A DNA stretch of 64,000 bases from an uncultured Lachnospiraceae bacterium (GTDB lineage Bacteria > Bacillota > Clostridia > Lachnospirales > Lachnospiraceae): contig CAJTTO010000003.1 of NCBI GenBank assembly GCA_910579275.1, forward strand, positions 62,001 through 126,000, in the 5' to 3' direction. The notes beneath the pieces are model-generated. The model was given only the letters and a program-made list of their open reading frames with translations, did not search any database and was not told the origin of the DNA. The position numbers and the translations under genes were made by a program. Positions 9,518 through 18,423 of the stretch are shown in pieces (within the stretch, counting starts at the first letter, position 1; every line of letters starts with the position of its first letter).

Positions 9518-9547
9518 AAAAAAACGCCTGACAAGCAAGCGTTTTTA
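9518..9547 (-). terminator. Intrinsic terminator after the BlaR1-like gene
   Basis: AAAAACGC and GCGTTTTTT arms surround a short loop, with a T-run in the minus-strand direction, 18 bp after the gene's stop codon. Confidence 0.8.
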
Positions 9548-9564
9548 TAAACTATCAACTCATA

Positions 9565-10899
9565 TTAATGTGTACATTTTGCAAATGTTACAGTATTTTT
9601 CCAATCTCCAATTACATAATGTCCACATTTGCTACACTTCTGTGCACTATAATACTCTATCTTACAGCTGCCGTCACTATAGCTAAAGTGTTTTGCCAGC
9701 TCACCCGACACATAAGTATGGTTACAAAGAGCATATGTCTCAGAATCTATATCCTTTTCATCTACAATCTCAATAGTCACTCCGTCTTCACTGATAAATA
9801 CCCATTCAATTATTTCATTTACACCCAGTTCACTATAAATACCATTCCAAGGCTCTACGCCTTCTTCGCAGAAAATAATCTTATCCGCTATTTCATCCGC
9901 AATCATAACATTCTTCGGGCTATACGCAAGCACCGACAGTGATGATGTAAACAACACCACTCCCATAATACATGCACCCACAATCTTTTTCGCCAGACTT
10001 TCCTTTTTGACTCCAAATTTCATCTGGTAAATCCTCTCTTTCACTATTTCATTTTGTAAATTGAATCCCAAAATAGGAGAACCGTCACTGTCTTTCAGCC
10101 CCTCTGCGACTTTCAGAATCAGCATGCCATACTGCCGCGTTTCCTCATCCGTCAGACCCAGAACAACCTTTCTGTCACATGCCTGCTCCACGACGATATT
10201 CCACTCCAGCAACACAAAATATATGAGCGGATTATAGAAATTCAATGCAATCGCACCAAGCGCCAGCAGTTTTATCAGATTATCGCGGTGCTTGATATGG
10301 ATTAGCTCGTGTTTCATGGCAAATATCAAATCCGACTCAGACCATTTGATATCCGGCAATACGATAATCGGACGTATGATGCCGATTGTAAATGGACTGT
10401 CCATAAATTTGCACCGGTAAACCCGCACATATTTCGTCATTTTAAAGCCGGAAACGCAATCATAGATGACCCTGGTTATCTTTTTATCCTCAACTTCATT
10501 TACACCGTGCCGGATGTAATGTTTTACAACCAGGTACTTGAAAATCTGATAGCCGTACAATACCAGCCCAACCAGAATCACACCGGCTGCAAAGATATAA
10601 GCTGTAGCATTGGAAATCTCTACACGGCCTAAAGTTATCTGAATAAAATCCACAGTGTCATCTACGTATACAAGTGGCTCCACATTCTTATGCGGCTGAA
10701 AAGCCGAAAATACAGTTCTTAAAACTTCCTTGTATTTTACATTGAAATATGGAAACGGTATCAGATATTCAAGTATCACACATATCAGATAATTCTGTCT
10801 CCATGTCACAGAAAAATACTTTTTCATCAATGGCAGTAAGATAATGTAACTCAATGCCCCTACACTGCCAAAGATTGACATTGTTACCAAAAGCGGCAT
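9565..10899 (-). CDS. BlaR1/MecR1-like M56 family membrane metalloprotease
   Basis: 444 residues. Multiple N-terminal membrane segments carry the zinc motif HELIHIKH, and EQACDRKVV supplies the third ligand, as in BlaR1 and MecR1. In that family, signal sensing triggers a protease that inactivates the BlaI partner encoded 4 bp upstream. The extracytoplasmic C-terminus here lacks the penicillin-binding sensor domain of BlaR1. It is a short region rich in Cys and His (QKCSKCGHY, FAKCTH, ALCNHTY), which may bind a metal or form disulfides. So antibiotic sensing is not supported; another cell-envelope signal is more likely. The ribosome site GAGGAAAAA overlaps the end of blaI. Confidence 0.88.
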   Translation of the reverse strand: MPLLVTMSIFGSVGALSYIILLPLMKKYFSVTWRQNYLICVILEYLIPFPYFNVKYKEVLRTVFSAFQPHKNVEPLVYVDDTVDFIQITLGRVEISNATAYIFAAGVILVGLVLYGYQIFKYLVVKHYIRHGVNEVEDKKITRVIYDCVSGFKMTKYVRVYRCKFMDSPFTIGIIRPIIVLPDIKWSESDLIFAMKHELIHIKHRDNLIKLLALGAIALNFYNPLIYFVLLEWNIVVEQACDRKVVLGLTDEETRQYGMLILKVAEGLKDSDGSPILGFNLQNEIVKERIYQMKFGVKKESLAKKIVGACIMGVVLFTSSLSVLAYSPKNVMIADEIADKIIFCEEGVEPWNGIYSELGVNEIIEWVFISEDGVTIEIVDEKDIDSETYALCNHTYVSGELAKHFSYSDGSCKIEYYSAQKCSKCGHYVIGDWKNTVTFAKCTH

Positions 10900-10903
10900 A
10901 TCT

Positions 10904-11320
10904 TTATTTTTCCTCTAAAAACTTCCTTAGTTCATCTGCTGTACTGCTGTCAATCTTCTGTCCACCTGACAGCGTTGACAAAAATGTATATACGGATCCG
11001 CTATAGAACACATCCAAAAAGTTCTTTGCCTCTCCCTGCTTGTACTCTGTGTAATTCAGCGCCGGAGAATATTTTTTGTTGCCTCCGCAGTTTTCTGAGA
11101 CAACAAGCCCCTTGTTGGTCAGCCTGTTGATAAATGTGTTGACTGTCTGCTTCTTCCACGGCTTCTGGCATTCCACATTCAGGTACTCCATAATTTCCCT
11201 GAAAAGCTTTCCTTCTTTCTCTTTCCACAAATAATCCATGATGATGCCTTCCGAATCACTAATCAGGTATTTAATTGGTTTTTTCGAGTCTGCGGATTCT
11301 CTAATAATCATTCTTGGCAT
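10904..11320 (-). CDS. BlaI/MecI-family transcriptional repressor
   Basis: About 138 residues with a winged-helix N-terminus (SDSEGIIMDYLWKEKEG, KKQTVNTFINRLTNKGLV) typical of BlaI/MecI repressors, and a helical dimerisation tail. ATG at 11320 is chosen because GGGAGGA lies five bases upstream; an extended start at 11350 has no such site. It sits 4 bp upstream of the BlaR1-like protease gene, the classic repressor-sensor arrangement. It probably represses its own operon and one or more distant targets. I did not find a clear TACANNTGTA operator immediately upstream. Confidence 0.9.
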   Translation of the reverse strand: MPRMIIRESADSKKPIKYLISDSEGIIMDYLWKEKEGKLFREIMEYLNVECQKPWKKQTVNTFINRLTNKGLVVSENCGGNKKYSPALNYTEYKQGEAKNFLDVFYSGSVYTFLSTLSGGQKIDSSTADELRKFLEEK

Positions 11321-11374
11321 AATATTCCTCCCTGTCAATCTGTATTCCATTTATTTCATACTGTAAATTATTGT

Positions 11375-11402
11375 AAAAAAGGGACACATTGTAATGTGCC
11401 CC
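11375..11402 (-). terminator. Intrinsic terminator of pckA
   Basis: GGGGCACATT and AATGTGTCCC form a hairpin followed by TTTTTT on the minus strand, 20 bp after the pckA stop. Confidence 0.88.
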
Positions 11403-11421
11403 TCAAATTTTCAATCAGTGA

Positions 11422-13140
11422 TTAGCACTGCTCAACAAGTTTCTTCAAAGCTGCAAGCGCTTCATCAGGAAGCTTGTCATAGCCTTCCTTCTTTGTCGCA
11501 AAGCCTTCAACAGCATCTACGCGGTTCTGCATAGCTGACTTCAATGCTGCCACATACTCAGCATTGTTCATGTCAGGCTTGAATGCATCACTTGTCTTTC
11601 CTGACCAGTCATACATAATCTCAATATCGTCAAAGTTGCCCCACTTCTCAAAGTTAGCCTTTCCTTCCACGATTGTCTCAAGGATGCCCAATGTATCAGC
11701 CGGCTTAACCTTTGTACCCATGAAGTCACCAGTATTCACGATATAGCATGCTACGTCCTTCTCCTCAACCAGTTTCTTGAACTTCTCATAGTCATTTACG
11801 AGAGGATATGTTCTAAACGGATTCGCATAAGGAACGATTCTAAGTGCGTTCAAGTCCGTACCTGCCGCAACGCGCTCTGCAGTAGATGTCTTTGTAGCAA
11901 GTGTAGCACCCATAACAGATGCAAGCGCTGAACCTTTCAGCTTCACTACTGGCGGAATGGTAGGATCCTTCATAATCCAGAAGATCGCATTTACAGGTGC
12001 GTCAATCTTGTCAACGCGGTTCGGTGACCACAGTTTTGACTTGATTGCACGTCCGTTGCCGTTTCTGATATCCTCTGTTACCAGCTGAATCTTTCCGTCC
12101 TCATCTATTGTCGCAGAACAGTTCTGTGCTGACAGTAAGTACTCGTTATCTGCACATCCTGTCGGATAGTCTGCCGTCTTGTCAAAATATGTAGGCTCAA
12201 GTGCGATGGATGCACAGGTATCTGTATTGATGATAAACGCATCATCATGAAGAACCTTGATACCGCCGAATGCATCATACTTTCCGCCATGCTTTGCATG
12301 TGTCAAAGTAGACTTACCGGATCCGGAAAGACCATACACAGATGCAACGAATTTCTGTCCGCCCTCAAGAGAGTATTCTTTCTGTCCACCGTGGCATGAT
12401 GCATAACCGTTTCTGTTTGCAAGTGCCCATGCCATTGTAAGCGTACCCTTCTTGTGCTCTCCGAAGTACTTCATACCAAGAATTGCAGCGCAGTTCTGGT
12501 TTGTATCGAAGTAGCAGAGCGTCAGAGGGTCGCTCAGGCAGCTGTAGTCAACGTCCGGTGCCTCATGCGGTGCCCACTGGGGATCAGAGAAGATATAGAT
12601 ATCCGGCTCATTTCCGTCACCGACAGGCTTGGATGTCTTGTACATTTTTACATATTCATCAGACATATACTGGAAGTTAATCATCCAGTTGTAAAGAAGG
12701 TTCTCCTCTCCTTCCGGAATCAGGAGATGTGCCTTTACCATGAACTCAGGGTCAAGACCTACGAAACACTCTGCATGGTACATTGTCTTCCAGCGTGTCT
12801 CATACACTGCATCCATAACAACTTTGTCAAGTTTTGCCTCGTCAACGCCCGGCTCGCCCTTGATGCGGCGTGCTGCTGCATAACGTCCTGTAACCGCGCC
12901 GTCATTAAACAAAAGTACTCTCGCGTCCTTCTCAAGACCGAATGTTTCTCCATCCTTAATCTTCATATCCGTAACGATGGTTCCCGGTGAGTTCTTTGCT
13001 AACTCATACGCTTCCTTTAAGGTATTTACCTTTACTACGTTATTCCCGTAAAAAGCAGCCTCAATGATAGAACGTGTCTTAGAAAATCCTACCTTTCCAG
13101 CTCCAATCTCGGAAATGGGATAATACGCTTTCGTTGACAT
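11422..13140 (-). CDS. pckA: Phosphoenolpyruvate carboxykinase (ATP)
   Basis: 572 residues, slightly longer than the roughly 530-540 of most ATP-dependent PEP carboxykinases. The kinase P-loop GLSGSGKSTLT is at about 270-280, followed by the metal-binding HDDAF segment; YHAECFVGLD matches the family. It interconverts oxaloacetate plus ATP with PEP plus CO2 and ADP in the cytoplasm. In rumen and gut Clostridia it often runs toward oxaloacetate during fermentation, which would feed C4 acids to decarboxylases like the one at 39318-44685. It is a single-gene unit with its own promoter, a roughly 105-base leader and a terminator. A clear AAGGAGG ribosome site precedes ATG. Confidence 0.96.
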   Translation of the reverse strand: MSTKAYYPISEIGAGKVGFSKTRSIIEAAFYGNNVVKVNTLKEAYELAKNSPGTIVTDMKIKDGETFGLEKDARVLLFNDGAVTGRYAAARRIKGEPGVDEAKLDKVVMDAVYETRWKTMYHAECFVGLDPEFMVKAHLLIPEGEENLLYNWMINFQYMSDEYVKMYKTSKPVGDGNEPDIYIFSDPQWAPHEAPDVDYSCLSDPLTLCYFDTNQNCAAILGMKYFGEHKKGTLTMAWALANRNGYASCHGGQKEYSLEGGQKFVASVYGLSGSGKSTLTHAKHGGKYDAFGGIKVLHDDAFIINTDTCASIALEPTYFDKTADYPTGCADNEYLLSAQNCSATIDEDGKIQLVTEDIRNGNGRAIKSKLWSPNRVDKIDAPVNAIFWIMKDPTIPPVVKLKGSALASVMGATLATKTSTAERVAAGTDLNALRIVPYANPFRTYPLVNDYEKFKKLVEEKDVACYIVNTGDFMGTKVKPADTLGILETIVEGKANFEKWGNFDDIEIMYDWSGKTSDAFKPDMNNAEYVAALKSAMQNRVDAVEGFATKKEGYDKLPDEALAALKKLVEQC

Positions 13141-13176
13141 ATAAGATCCTCCTTAATATATTATAAATTTTATTCA

Positions 13177-13214
13177 AACCGTTATAAATCAAAATACCCT
13201 ATCTGATAACGGTT
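13177..13214 (-). repeat. Inverted repeat in the pckA leader
   Basis: AACCGTTAT (13206-13214 read on minus) and ATAACGGTT (13177-13185) are perfect nine-base arms separated by 20 bases. They lie in the transcribed leader between promoter and ribosome site, so they could be an operator or an RNA hairpin. Confidence 0.65.
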
Positions 13215-13253
13215 ATGAGTGTAGTAAAAAGGGATGTTTCCCTCAACAGTTAA

Positions 13254-13282
13254 ATTATCTCAAAACCTACGCTAAAAGTCAA
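13254..13282 (-). promoter_or_regulatory. Sigma-A promoter of pckA
   Basis: TTGACT (13277-13282) and GATAAT (13254-13259) on the minus strand with a 17-base spacer. A small GGGA/TCCC hairpin followed by TTTTT lies at the very start of the predicted transcript (about 13225-13244) and could act as an attenuator, though the stem is short. Confidence 0.78.
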
Positions 13283-13381
13283 TAAAATATACATAACTTC
13301 TTTATAAAAACATTACAGTTCAGCGCCCGGCTTCCTGTCATGGGCATCCAGCCATGCAAAACCGCAGATTCCCATGCCGCC

Positions 13382-15178
13382 TTAAATGGCACGTGTCGCT
13401 GATTTCAGTTTTTCCAGTTCTGTCCCCTGAAAATGCGGCGCAAGTTTCTCGAATACCTGTTTGTGATACGCGTTCAGTTTTTTTACGTCGGACGGTTCCA
13501 TATAGCGGATGTCTATGGCGTCAAGGTCTATGGGTACATAAGTCAGATGTCGGAATCCCATAAACTGCCCATAAGTGTTTTTGCACTCCTTTACAACCTC
13601 GACAATGTTCTCCGTGCGGATGCCATGGCTGTCCTGCACATACATGCCCGGCTCGTCAGATACGATCATGCCCTCCTCAAGGACAGTTTCCTTTTTGCCA
13701 TGTTTATACTGCCAGCTCAGTCTATGCGGACCTTCATGGACATTTAAAATATAGCCGATTCCGTGGCCAGTGCCATGTTTGTAGTCCAGCGCGCTTTCCC
13801 AGAGCGGTTCCCTTGCGATAATGTCAAGATTGCGTCCGGTACAGCCTGACAAAAATTTTGCGTCCGCAAGACGCAGCATCGCACAGGCAACTTTGGTAAA
13901 ATGCATCTTCATTTCGTCCGTAACCGCGCCAAGCGCAATTGTTCTGGTAACGTCTGTTGTTCCGCCCTGATACTGTCCGCCCGAGTCAACGAGGTAAAGC
14001 CCCTCCGCTCCAATGCTGTCTGAATGGTCTTCTGTCGCACTGTAGTGCGCCATCGCCGCGTTCGCCTTGTATGCGCTGATTGTCTCAAATGACAAATCAA
14101 GGAATCCCGAAATTTCAGACCGCATCGCATCCAGCTTTTTTGCCATGGCAAGTTCATCCATGGGAACCTTTCCGGCATTTTCCTTCATCCAGAACAGAAA
14201 CCTTGTCAGCACCACGCTGTCCTCAAGATAACAGTTTCTGATATTCTCCAGCTCAACCGGATTCTTGACTGCCTTCAAAAGCTCTGTCGGATTTTCCTTA
14301 TCCACAAGTTCTGCGCGTTCCTGCACGCATTTATAGAGCATATAGTTACTGTCTGCGCCGCAGCACCACACCTTTCCCTTTATCTCACAGTTTTTCAAAT
14401 AATCTGATATATCACCGTAGTCCTTGCATGTCACGCCGCTTTTTTCAAAATGTGCCTTTGCCTCCTCTGTCAGCGCCTCCGACTGTATAAACAAAACAGC
14501 CGCGTCCTTCGAAATAAAGGTATATGAGAGTGCAACCGGATTGTGCTCCACATCATTTGCGCGGATATTATAAAGCCACATGATATCGTCGAGCTTTGAT
14601 ATCAGGAGATGCTCTGCGCCCTCCTCAGACATCTTTTCCCTCACTTTGGAAAGCTTTTCCAAAACGCCCATGCCGCAGCTTTCCTCCGACACGATCCACA
14701 GCCTGCTTACGGGCATCGCCGGTCTTTCTATCCAGAGCTGCGCGGCGATATCTTTTTCGTAGGCAAACTTTATATGTTTGTCTGCGAGCGTCTCCTCAAG
14801 TTCTTTTCCGAACGACGCGCTGACTACCCTTCCGTCAAACCCGACTGTCTGTCCGTCCGCAAGCATCTTCTCAAGATACTCCTTGATTGTAGGAACGCCT
14901 TCTTCCTCCATCCGGTACAGCGTGATGCCTGACCCGTCAAGCTCCTTTTCCGCCTGTACAAAGTATCTCCCGTCCGTCCAGAGTCCGGCTTCCTGCCTGC
15001 CTACAACAAGCGTGCCTGCCGAGCCGGTAAACCCTGACAGAAACGCCCTCATTTTAAAGAAATCGCTGACATACTCCGAGCTATGGTAATCGGCTGTCGG
15101 CACAATGTAGAAATCCACATTTTCCTGCACCAGCAATTTCTGCAGTTCCTCAATTCTTTGTTTCTCCATATTCCCCAT
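13382..15178 (-). CDS. pepP: Xaa-Pro aminopeptidase, M24B family
   Basis: 598 residues, the length of the larger aminopeptidase P type (about 600). Two creatinase-like N-terminal domains precede the pita-bread catalytic domain. Metal ligands are visible in LVDSGGQYQGGTTDVTRT (two Asp), HGTGHGIG (His), SDEPGMY (Glu) and RTENIVEV (Glu). It removes N-terminal residues before proline from peptides in the cytoplasm. The start ATG at 15178 is supported by GGGGTGA five bases upstream and by family length; an apparent longer frame reaching 15511 is an out-of-frame overlap with the next gene. The small membrane protein gene lies 20 bp upstream, so the two are probably one operon. Confidence 0.93.
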   Translation of the reverse strand: MGNMEKQRIEELQKLLVQENVDFYIVPTADYHSSEYVSDFFKMRAFLSGFTGSAGTLVVGRQEAGLWTDGRYFVQAEKELDGSGITLYRMEEEGVPTIKEYLEKMLADGQTVGFDGRVVSASFGKELEETLADKHIKFAYEKDIAAQLWIERPAMPVSRLWIVSEESCGMGVLEKLSKVREKMSEEGAEHLLISKLDDIMWLYNIRANDVEHNPVALSYTFISKDAAVLFIQSEALTEEAKAHFEKSGVTCKDYGDISDYLKNCEIKGKVWCCGADSNYMLYKCVQERAELVDKENPTELLKAVKNPVELENIRNCYLEDSVVLTRFLFWMKENAGKVPMDELAMAKKLDAMRSEISGFLDLSFETISAYKANAAMAHYSATEDHSDSIGAEGLYLVDSGGQYQGGTTDVTRTIALGAVTDEMKMHFTKVACAMLRLADAKFLSGCTGRNLDIIAREPLWESALDYKHGTGHGIGYILNVHEGPHRLSWQYKHGKKETVLEEGMIVSDEPGMYVQDSHGIRTENIVEVVKECKNTYGQFMGFRHLTYVPIDLDAIDIRYMEPSDVKKLNAYHKQVFEKLAPHFQGTELEKLKSATRAI

Positions 15179-15198
15179 ATGTATCACCCCACACTCTC

Positions 15199-15549
15199 TT
15201 ATTTCGTTATTCCAACCAAGTATTTTTTCTGTGCATTCATAAGCAGTATGCCATACACAACAATCACTGCCACTGTCACAACACGCAGCGCCATGTCTGC
15301 CGCAGGATACAGACGAAAGATTCCGAGCGCTCCCAGCAGCCCTGCTGCCAGAAGAATTGCGCCTGTCAGAAACGTAAATGGAAACGTATGCTTTATAAAT
15401 CCCTCTGGATCTTTTGCCCTTTCTATCGGGAATCCTTTTCCCACAAGCATTTCCGGAATTTTGTCTGTGGACTTCATCTGAACTGCCCAGTATACGATAT
15501 AGATACCGCACGCGACAATAAGCAAATCCAATATCATTCCAAAGCTCAT
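15199..15549 (-). CDS. Small membrane protein of unknown function
   Basis: 116 residues with about three predicted membrane helices (LDLLIVACGIYIVYWAV, FTFLTGAILLAAGLLGALGI, MALRVVTVAVIVVYGILL) and no motif I recognise. ATG at 15549 has a perfect AAGGAGG six bases upstream, which rules out the longer start at 15594. It precedes the aminopeptidase P gene by 20 bp and is probably co-transcribed with it, but no functional link is evident. Confidence 0.78.
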   Translation of the reverse strand: MSFGMILDLLIVACGIYIVYWAVQMKSTDKIPEMLVGKGFPIERAKDPEGFIKHTFPFTFLTGAILLAAGLLGALGIFRLYPAADMALRVVTVAVIVVYGILLMNAQKKYLVGITK

Positions 15550-15622
15550 TCGCAGCCTCCTTATTTCATTATCAAATGTCTTTCCTTTTCGCATCCATAT
15601 GATTCAAACATCCATGAAACAC

Positions 15623-15660
15623 AGAAACTCCCGTCCGCTTATCACAGACCAAGAGTTTCT
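15623..15660 (-). terminator. Possible terminator hairpin downstream of thrC
   Basis: AGAAACTC and GAGTTTCT are eight-base arms, with inner GTCTG/CGGAC pairing. The hairpin lies about 100 bases after the thrC stop. There is only a weak U-rich tail, so termination is uncertain. Confidence 0.45.
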
Positions 15661-15757
15661 TTCTCTTAAAATATCCGTTCCTGCCAGCCACATGCCCCGC
15701 TTTGTATTGGCACAAACCGCGCGGCACGTCCGGCAGAAAACATTTTACAAACACACT

Positions 15758-17245
15758 TTATATCCTAAGAAACTTCATGACAACAGACTTCATGTCCTCT
15801 TTGTCACATATCGTATCATGAATCACCGGCGCTGTGCGAATCTCTTCAATCGCCCTCGGAACTTTGACATTTGCAATTTTTGAAAGTTCATCGACAAGCG
15901 CAAAGTCTCCCATCGCATCATACTTGGGGTCGATTGCATTCATGACGCTTCTGGTGAATTTGAACGGGCTGGCGGTCGATGCAATCACCGTTTTGTGATT
16001 GTCCCCAGTCTCTTTTACATATTTTTTGCACACTGCGGCTGCAACAGCCGTATGCGTATCAAGCACATACCCTGTCTGCTCATACAAAGACTTAATCGTG
16101 GCTGCCGTCTCCTGCTCAGAGGCATAATTTCCATAAAAGTCTTTCATATTCGCTTTCATGTCCTCCGTTATTTCATATTTACCGGTCTCGGAAAGGGACT
16201 TCATAAACGCGGCGTTTTTGTCCGCGTCCGCGCCTGCCGTAAGGTAAATCAGCCGCTCAAGGTTGCTCGAAATCAGGATATCCATGGACGGTGAGCTTGT
16301 CAGCACAAATTCCCTGTTTCTGTCATAAACGCCCGTCTCAAAGAAATCATACAGCACCTTATTTTCATTGGAAGCACAGATGAGCTTTGCGATGGGAATT
16401 CCCATATTCTTTGCAAAATATGCCGCGAGGATGTTTCCGAAATTTCCCGTCGGAACAACAACGTTTATCTGCTCGTCCTTCTCGACCTTTCCTTCCTTTA
16501 AAAGCTGCGCGTAGGAATATACATAGTATACCACCTGCGGAACAAGTCTTCCGATATTGATGGAATTTGCCGAGGAGAACTGGAAGCCTGCCTTGTCCAT
16601 GACACCGGCAAGCTCCTTATCGCCAAAGAGCTGCTTGACACCGGTCTGCGCGTCGTCAAAGTTTCCCGTGATTCCTACCACAAACGTGTTATCCCCTTTC
16701 TGGGTAACCATCTGCTTCTCCTGAATCGGACTCACACCATTCTTGGGATAAAACACGATAATCTTTGTCCCCGCAACGCCTGCAAATCCTGCAAGGGCTG
16801 CTTTTCCTGTATCGCCGCTCGTCGCCGTGAGAATTACAATATCATTTTTTACCTGATTCTTTTTCGCCGACGTAATCAGCAAATGTGGAAGAATGGAAAG
16901 CGCCATATCCTTAAATGCGATGGTTGCACCATGGAAAAGCTCCAGATAATACGCACCGTCCGCTTCCACAAGGGGCGCTATCACTTCTGAGTCAAACTTA
17001 CTGTCATATGCCTTATTGATACAATCCTTTAACTCTGTCTCCGTAAAGTCTGTAAGAAACAGTTTCATAACCTCATATGCCGTCTCCTGATAGGTCATCT
17101 GAGACAGTTCTTCAAGGCTTTTGTCAAGTCTGGGTACTGTCTCCGGAACAAACAAACCACCGTCATCTGCCAGTCCCTTTAAGATTGCCTGTGACGCACT
17201 CACTGCCTCGCCTTTGCTTCTCGTGCTTCTGTAAAATAAGTCCAT
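15758..17245 (-). CDS. thrC: Threonine synthase
   Basis: 495 residues, typical of the longer threonine synthase class. It converts O-phospho-L-homoserine to L-threonine with pyridoxal phosphate in the cytoplasm. The PLP lysine lies in GATIAFKDMALS; the glycine-rich phosphate-binding loop is TATSGDTGKAAL, and the N-terminal DLFYRSTRSKGEAVSA matches family starts. It is monocistronic here, with its own extended -10 promoter at 17308-17336. No T-box or amino-acid riboswitch could be recognised in the short leader. Confidence 0.96.
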   Translation of the reverse strand: MDLFYRSTRSKGEAVSASQAILKGLADDGGLFVPETVPRLDKSLEELSQMTYQETAYEVMKLFLTDFTETELKDCINKAYDSKFDSEVIAPLVEADGAYYLELFHGATIAFKDMALSILPHLLITSAKKNQVKNDIVILTATSGDTGKAALAGFAGVAGTKIIVFYPKNGVSPIQEKQMVTQKGDNTFVVGITGNFDDAQTGVKQLFGDKELAGVMDKAGFQFSSANSINIGRLVPQVVYYVYSYAQLLKEGKVEKDEQINVVVPTGNFGNILAAYFAKNMGIPIAKLICASNENKVLYDFFETGVYDRNREFVLTSSPSMDILISSNLERLIYLTAGADADKNAAFMKSLSETGKYEITEDMKANMKDFYGNYASEQETAATIKSLYEQTGYVLDTHTAVAAAVCKKYVKETGDNHKTVIASTASPFKFTRSVMNAIDPKYDAMGDFALVDELSKIANVKVPRAIEEIRTAPVIHDTICDKEDMKSVVMKFLRI

Positions 17246-17307
17246 TTCACTTCTCCTCTAAAATCATTTGTTCTTTCATTATCTATTATACTGCTTATCA
17301 ATTTTAC

Positions 17308-17336
17308 AGTATACCATAGTCTTTTTACAACTTCAA
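17308..17336 (-). promoter_or_regulatory. Extended -10 promoter of thrC
   Basis: TTGAAG (17331-17336) and TATACT (17308-17313), preceded by TG, are 17 bases apart on the minus strand. Confidence 0.75.
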
Positions 17337-17370
17337 TCTCAAAAATGTTATCTTTATAAATATCCCTTTG

Positions 17371-17432
17371 TTACAATTCACACCCACGCCAGTCTTTATC
17401 GGCATACAAGTTATTGAGGTGTGAATTATAAC
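17371..17432 (-). repeat. Long inverted repeat between rloB and thrC
   Basis: This lies in the 302-base gap 17246-17547. Read on minus, TTATAATTCACACC pairs with GGTGTGAATTGTAA over 14 positions with one U-G pair. The loop of about 33 bases contains a second small stem (ATGCC/GGCGT). No U-tract follows, so it is not a standard terminator. The arm GTTACAATTCACACCC recurs with one change at 33321-33336. Apart from the thrC promoter and a weak ATGCT/AGCAT hairpin at about 17449-17466, I see nothing else in this gap. Confidence 0.6.
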
Positions 17433-17547
17433 AGATTTTGCACACAAAATGCTAAAAAACAAGCATCTTGGCGCATGATTCCCACTACTTTGGTGGACGT
17501 CTGAACAGTAATATACCTTTAACAAACATATGTAATCTTCCAAATTA

Positions 17548-18423
17548 TCACTTCAGCTTATAATTTTTCATTGCCTCAATCAGTTTCCATATGTTGCAGC
17601 CAATGTTGTCAACCAACTCCAATTCATCGGAAGCAAACGTTTTTGCTCTTTCCATCGCAATATCAATATGGGGCATATAATTTTTACTAAAATTAATTCC
17701 ATATTTGCCATGATGTGCTTTTGACGACACTTCCTTACTTACAAAGGTATGATTTTTGGATATTCTTTTATTTTCTTTTATTTCCATCAGCTTATCAGCA
17801 TATTCTTTTTTTACATCAGACAAATGAAGCAATAACCAAAACTCGAAACATGGATTCACAATATAACAGGAATAATTTTTCTCTTTGCAATAGGCAATGC
17901 ACTCTAACATATTTGTCTCAGAGTGCGTTTGCATGTCACGGTCTATCAATATGCCAAACTCATCCAATTTACTATTATACTTTTGCAAATATTTCCTATA
18001 ATGAATATCATACCCTATTTTAAGTAAGTCAGTGTGGAACTCATTTCTTTGCCTTTTTGTAATGCCCGTTCCCCCATTTAAAAAATTTTGAATAAACTCC
18101 ACACCATATTTTTGAATAAATTCTTCCGGAATATCTTGAATAATTGTTTCTTTTCCATTTTCTCGTAATCTGAGATATTCCTCCAATAATTCAATGACCT
18201 GCCAAGGAGCGCTATTTGTATCTTTTCGTCTTCTATTTAATACTTGTACATCTACGATTACATTTATTCCTAAATGACTCCTGTTTGCTGAAATCCCTTC
18301 AAAATATTCCTTTTCTGTCTCATTTCCTTCAACTGATAAAAAAAATATTTTTTGCGTCTCTACTTTATCCTGTTCCGCCTCACGTTCAAAGGCATTGGAG
18401 CTTAACCGATATCTATTCTTCAT
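17548..18423 (-). CDS. rloB: RloB-like (AbiLii-like) putative TOPRIM-type nuclease
   Basis: 291 residues. The arrangement FLSVEGNETEKEY (Glu32), ILIDRDMQ (Asp161 and Asp163) and NPCFEFWLLLH matches the RloB family. It resembles the Glu...DxD acidic set of TOPRIM nucleases, as in OLD-type systems. The family is linked to restriction loci and to the AbiL abortive-infection system, where it works with an RloA ATPase. ATG at 18423 has GGAGGA five bases upstream and overlaps the end of rloA by 11 bp, which suggests translational coupling. The pair is A/T-richer than its housekeeping neighbours, consistent with acquisition by transfer. Anti-phage function is inferred from family and pairing. Confidence 0.85.
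   Translation of the reverse strand: MKNRYRLSSNAFEREAEQDKVETQKIFFLSVEGNETEKEYFEGISANRSHLGINVIVDVQVLNRRRKDTNSAPWQVIELLEEYLRLRENGKETIIQDIPEEFIQKYGVEFIQNFLNGGTGITKRQRNEFHTDLLKIGYDIHYRKYLQKYNSKLDEFGILIDRDMQTHSETNMLECIAYCKEKNYSCYIVNPCFEFWLLLHLSDVKKEYADKLMEIKENKRISKNHTFVSKEVSSKAHHGKYGINFSKNYMPHIDIAMERAKTFASDELELVDNIGCNIWKLIEAMKNYKLK

Noticed and set aside
11321..11374. BlaI operator TACANNTGTA upstream of blaI
   Set aside because: Only a partial match (TACAGTATG) is present, not a complete palindrome.
15179..15511. N-terminal extension of the Xaa-Pro aminopeptidase to 709 residues
   Set aside because: The extra part is out of frame with, and overlaps, the small membrane protein gene. The ATG at 15178 has a ribosome site and gives the family length.
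17246..17547. T-box or amino-acid riboswitch upstream of thrC
   Set aside because: No T-box sequence (TGGNACC) or lysine-type core was seen, and the leader from the predicted promoter is too short.
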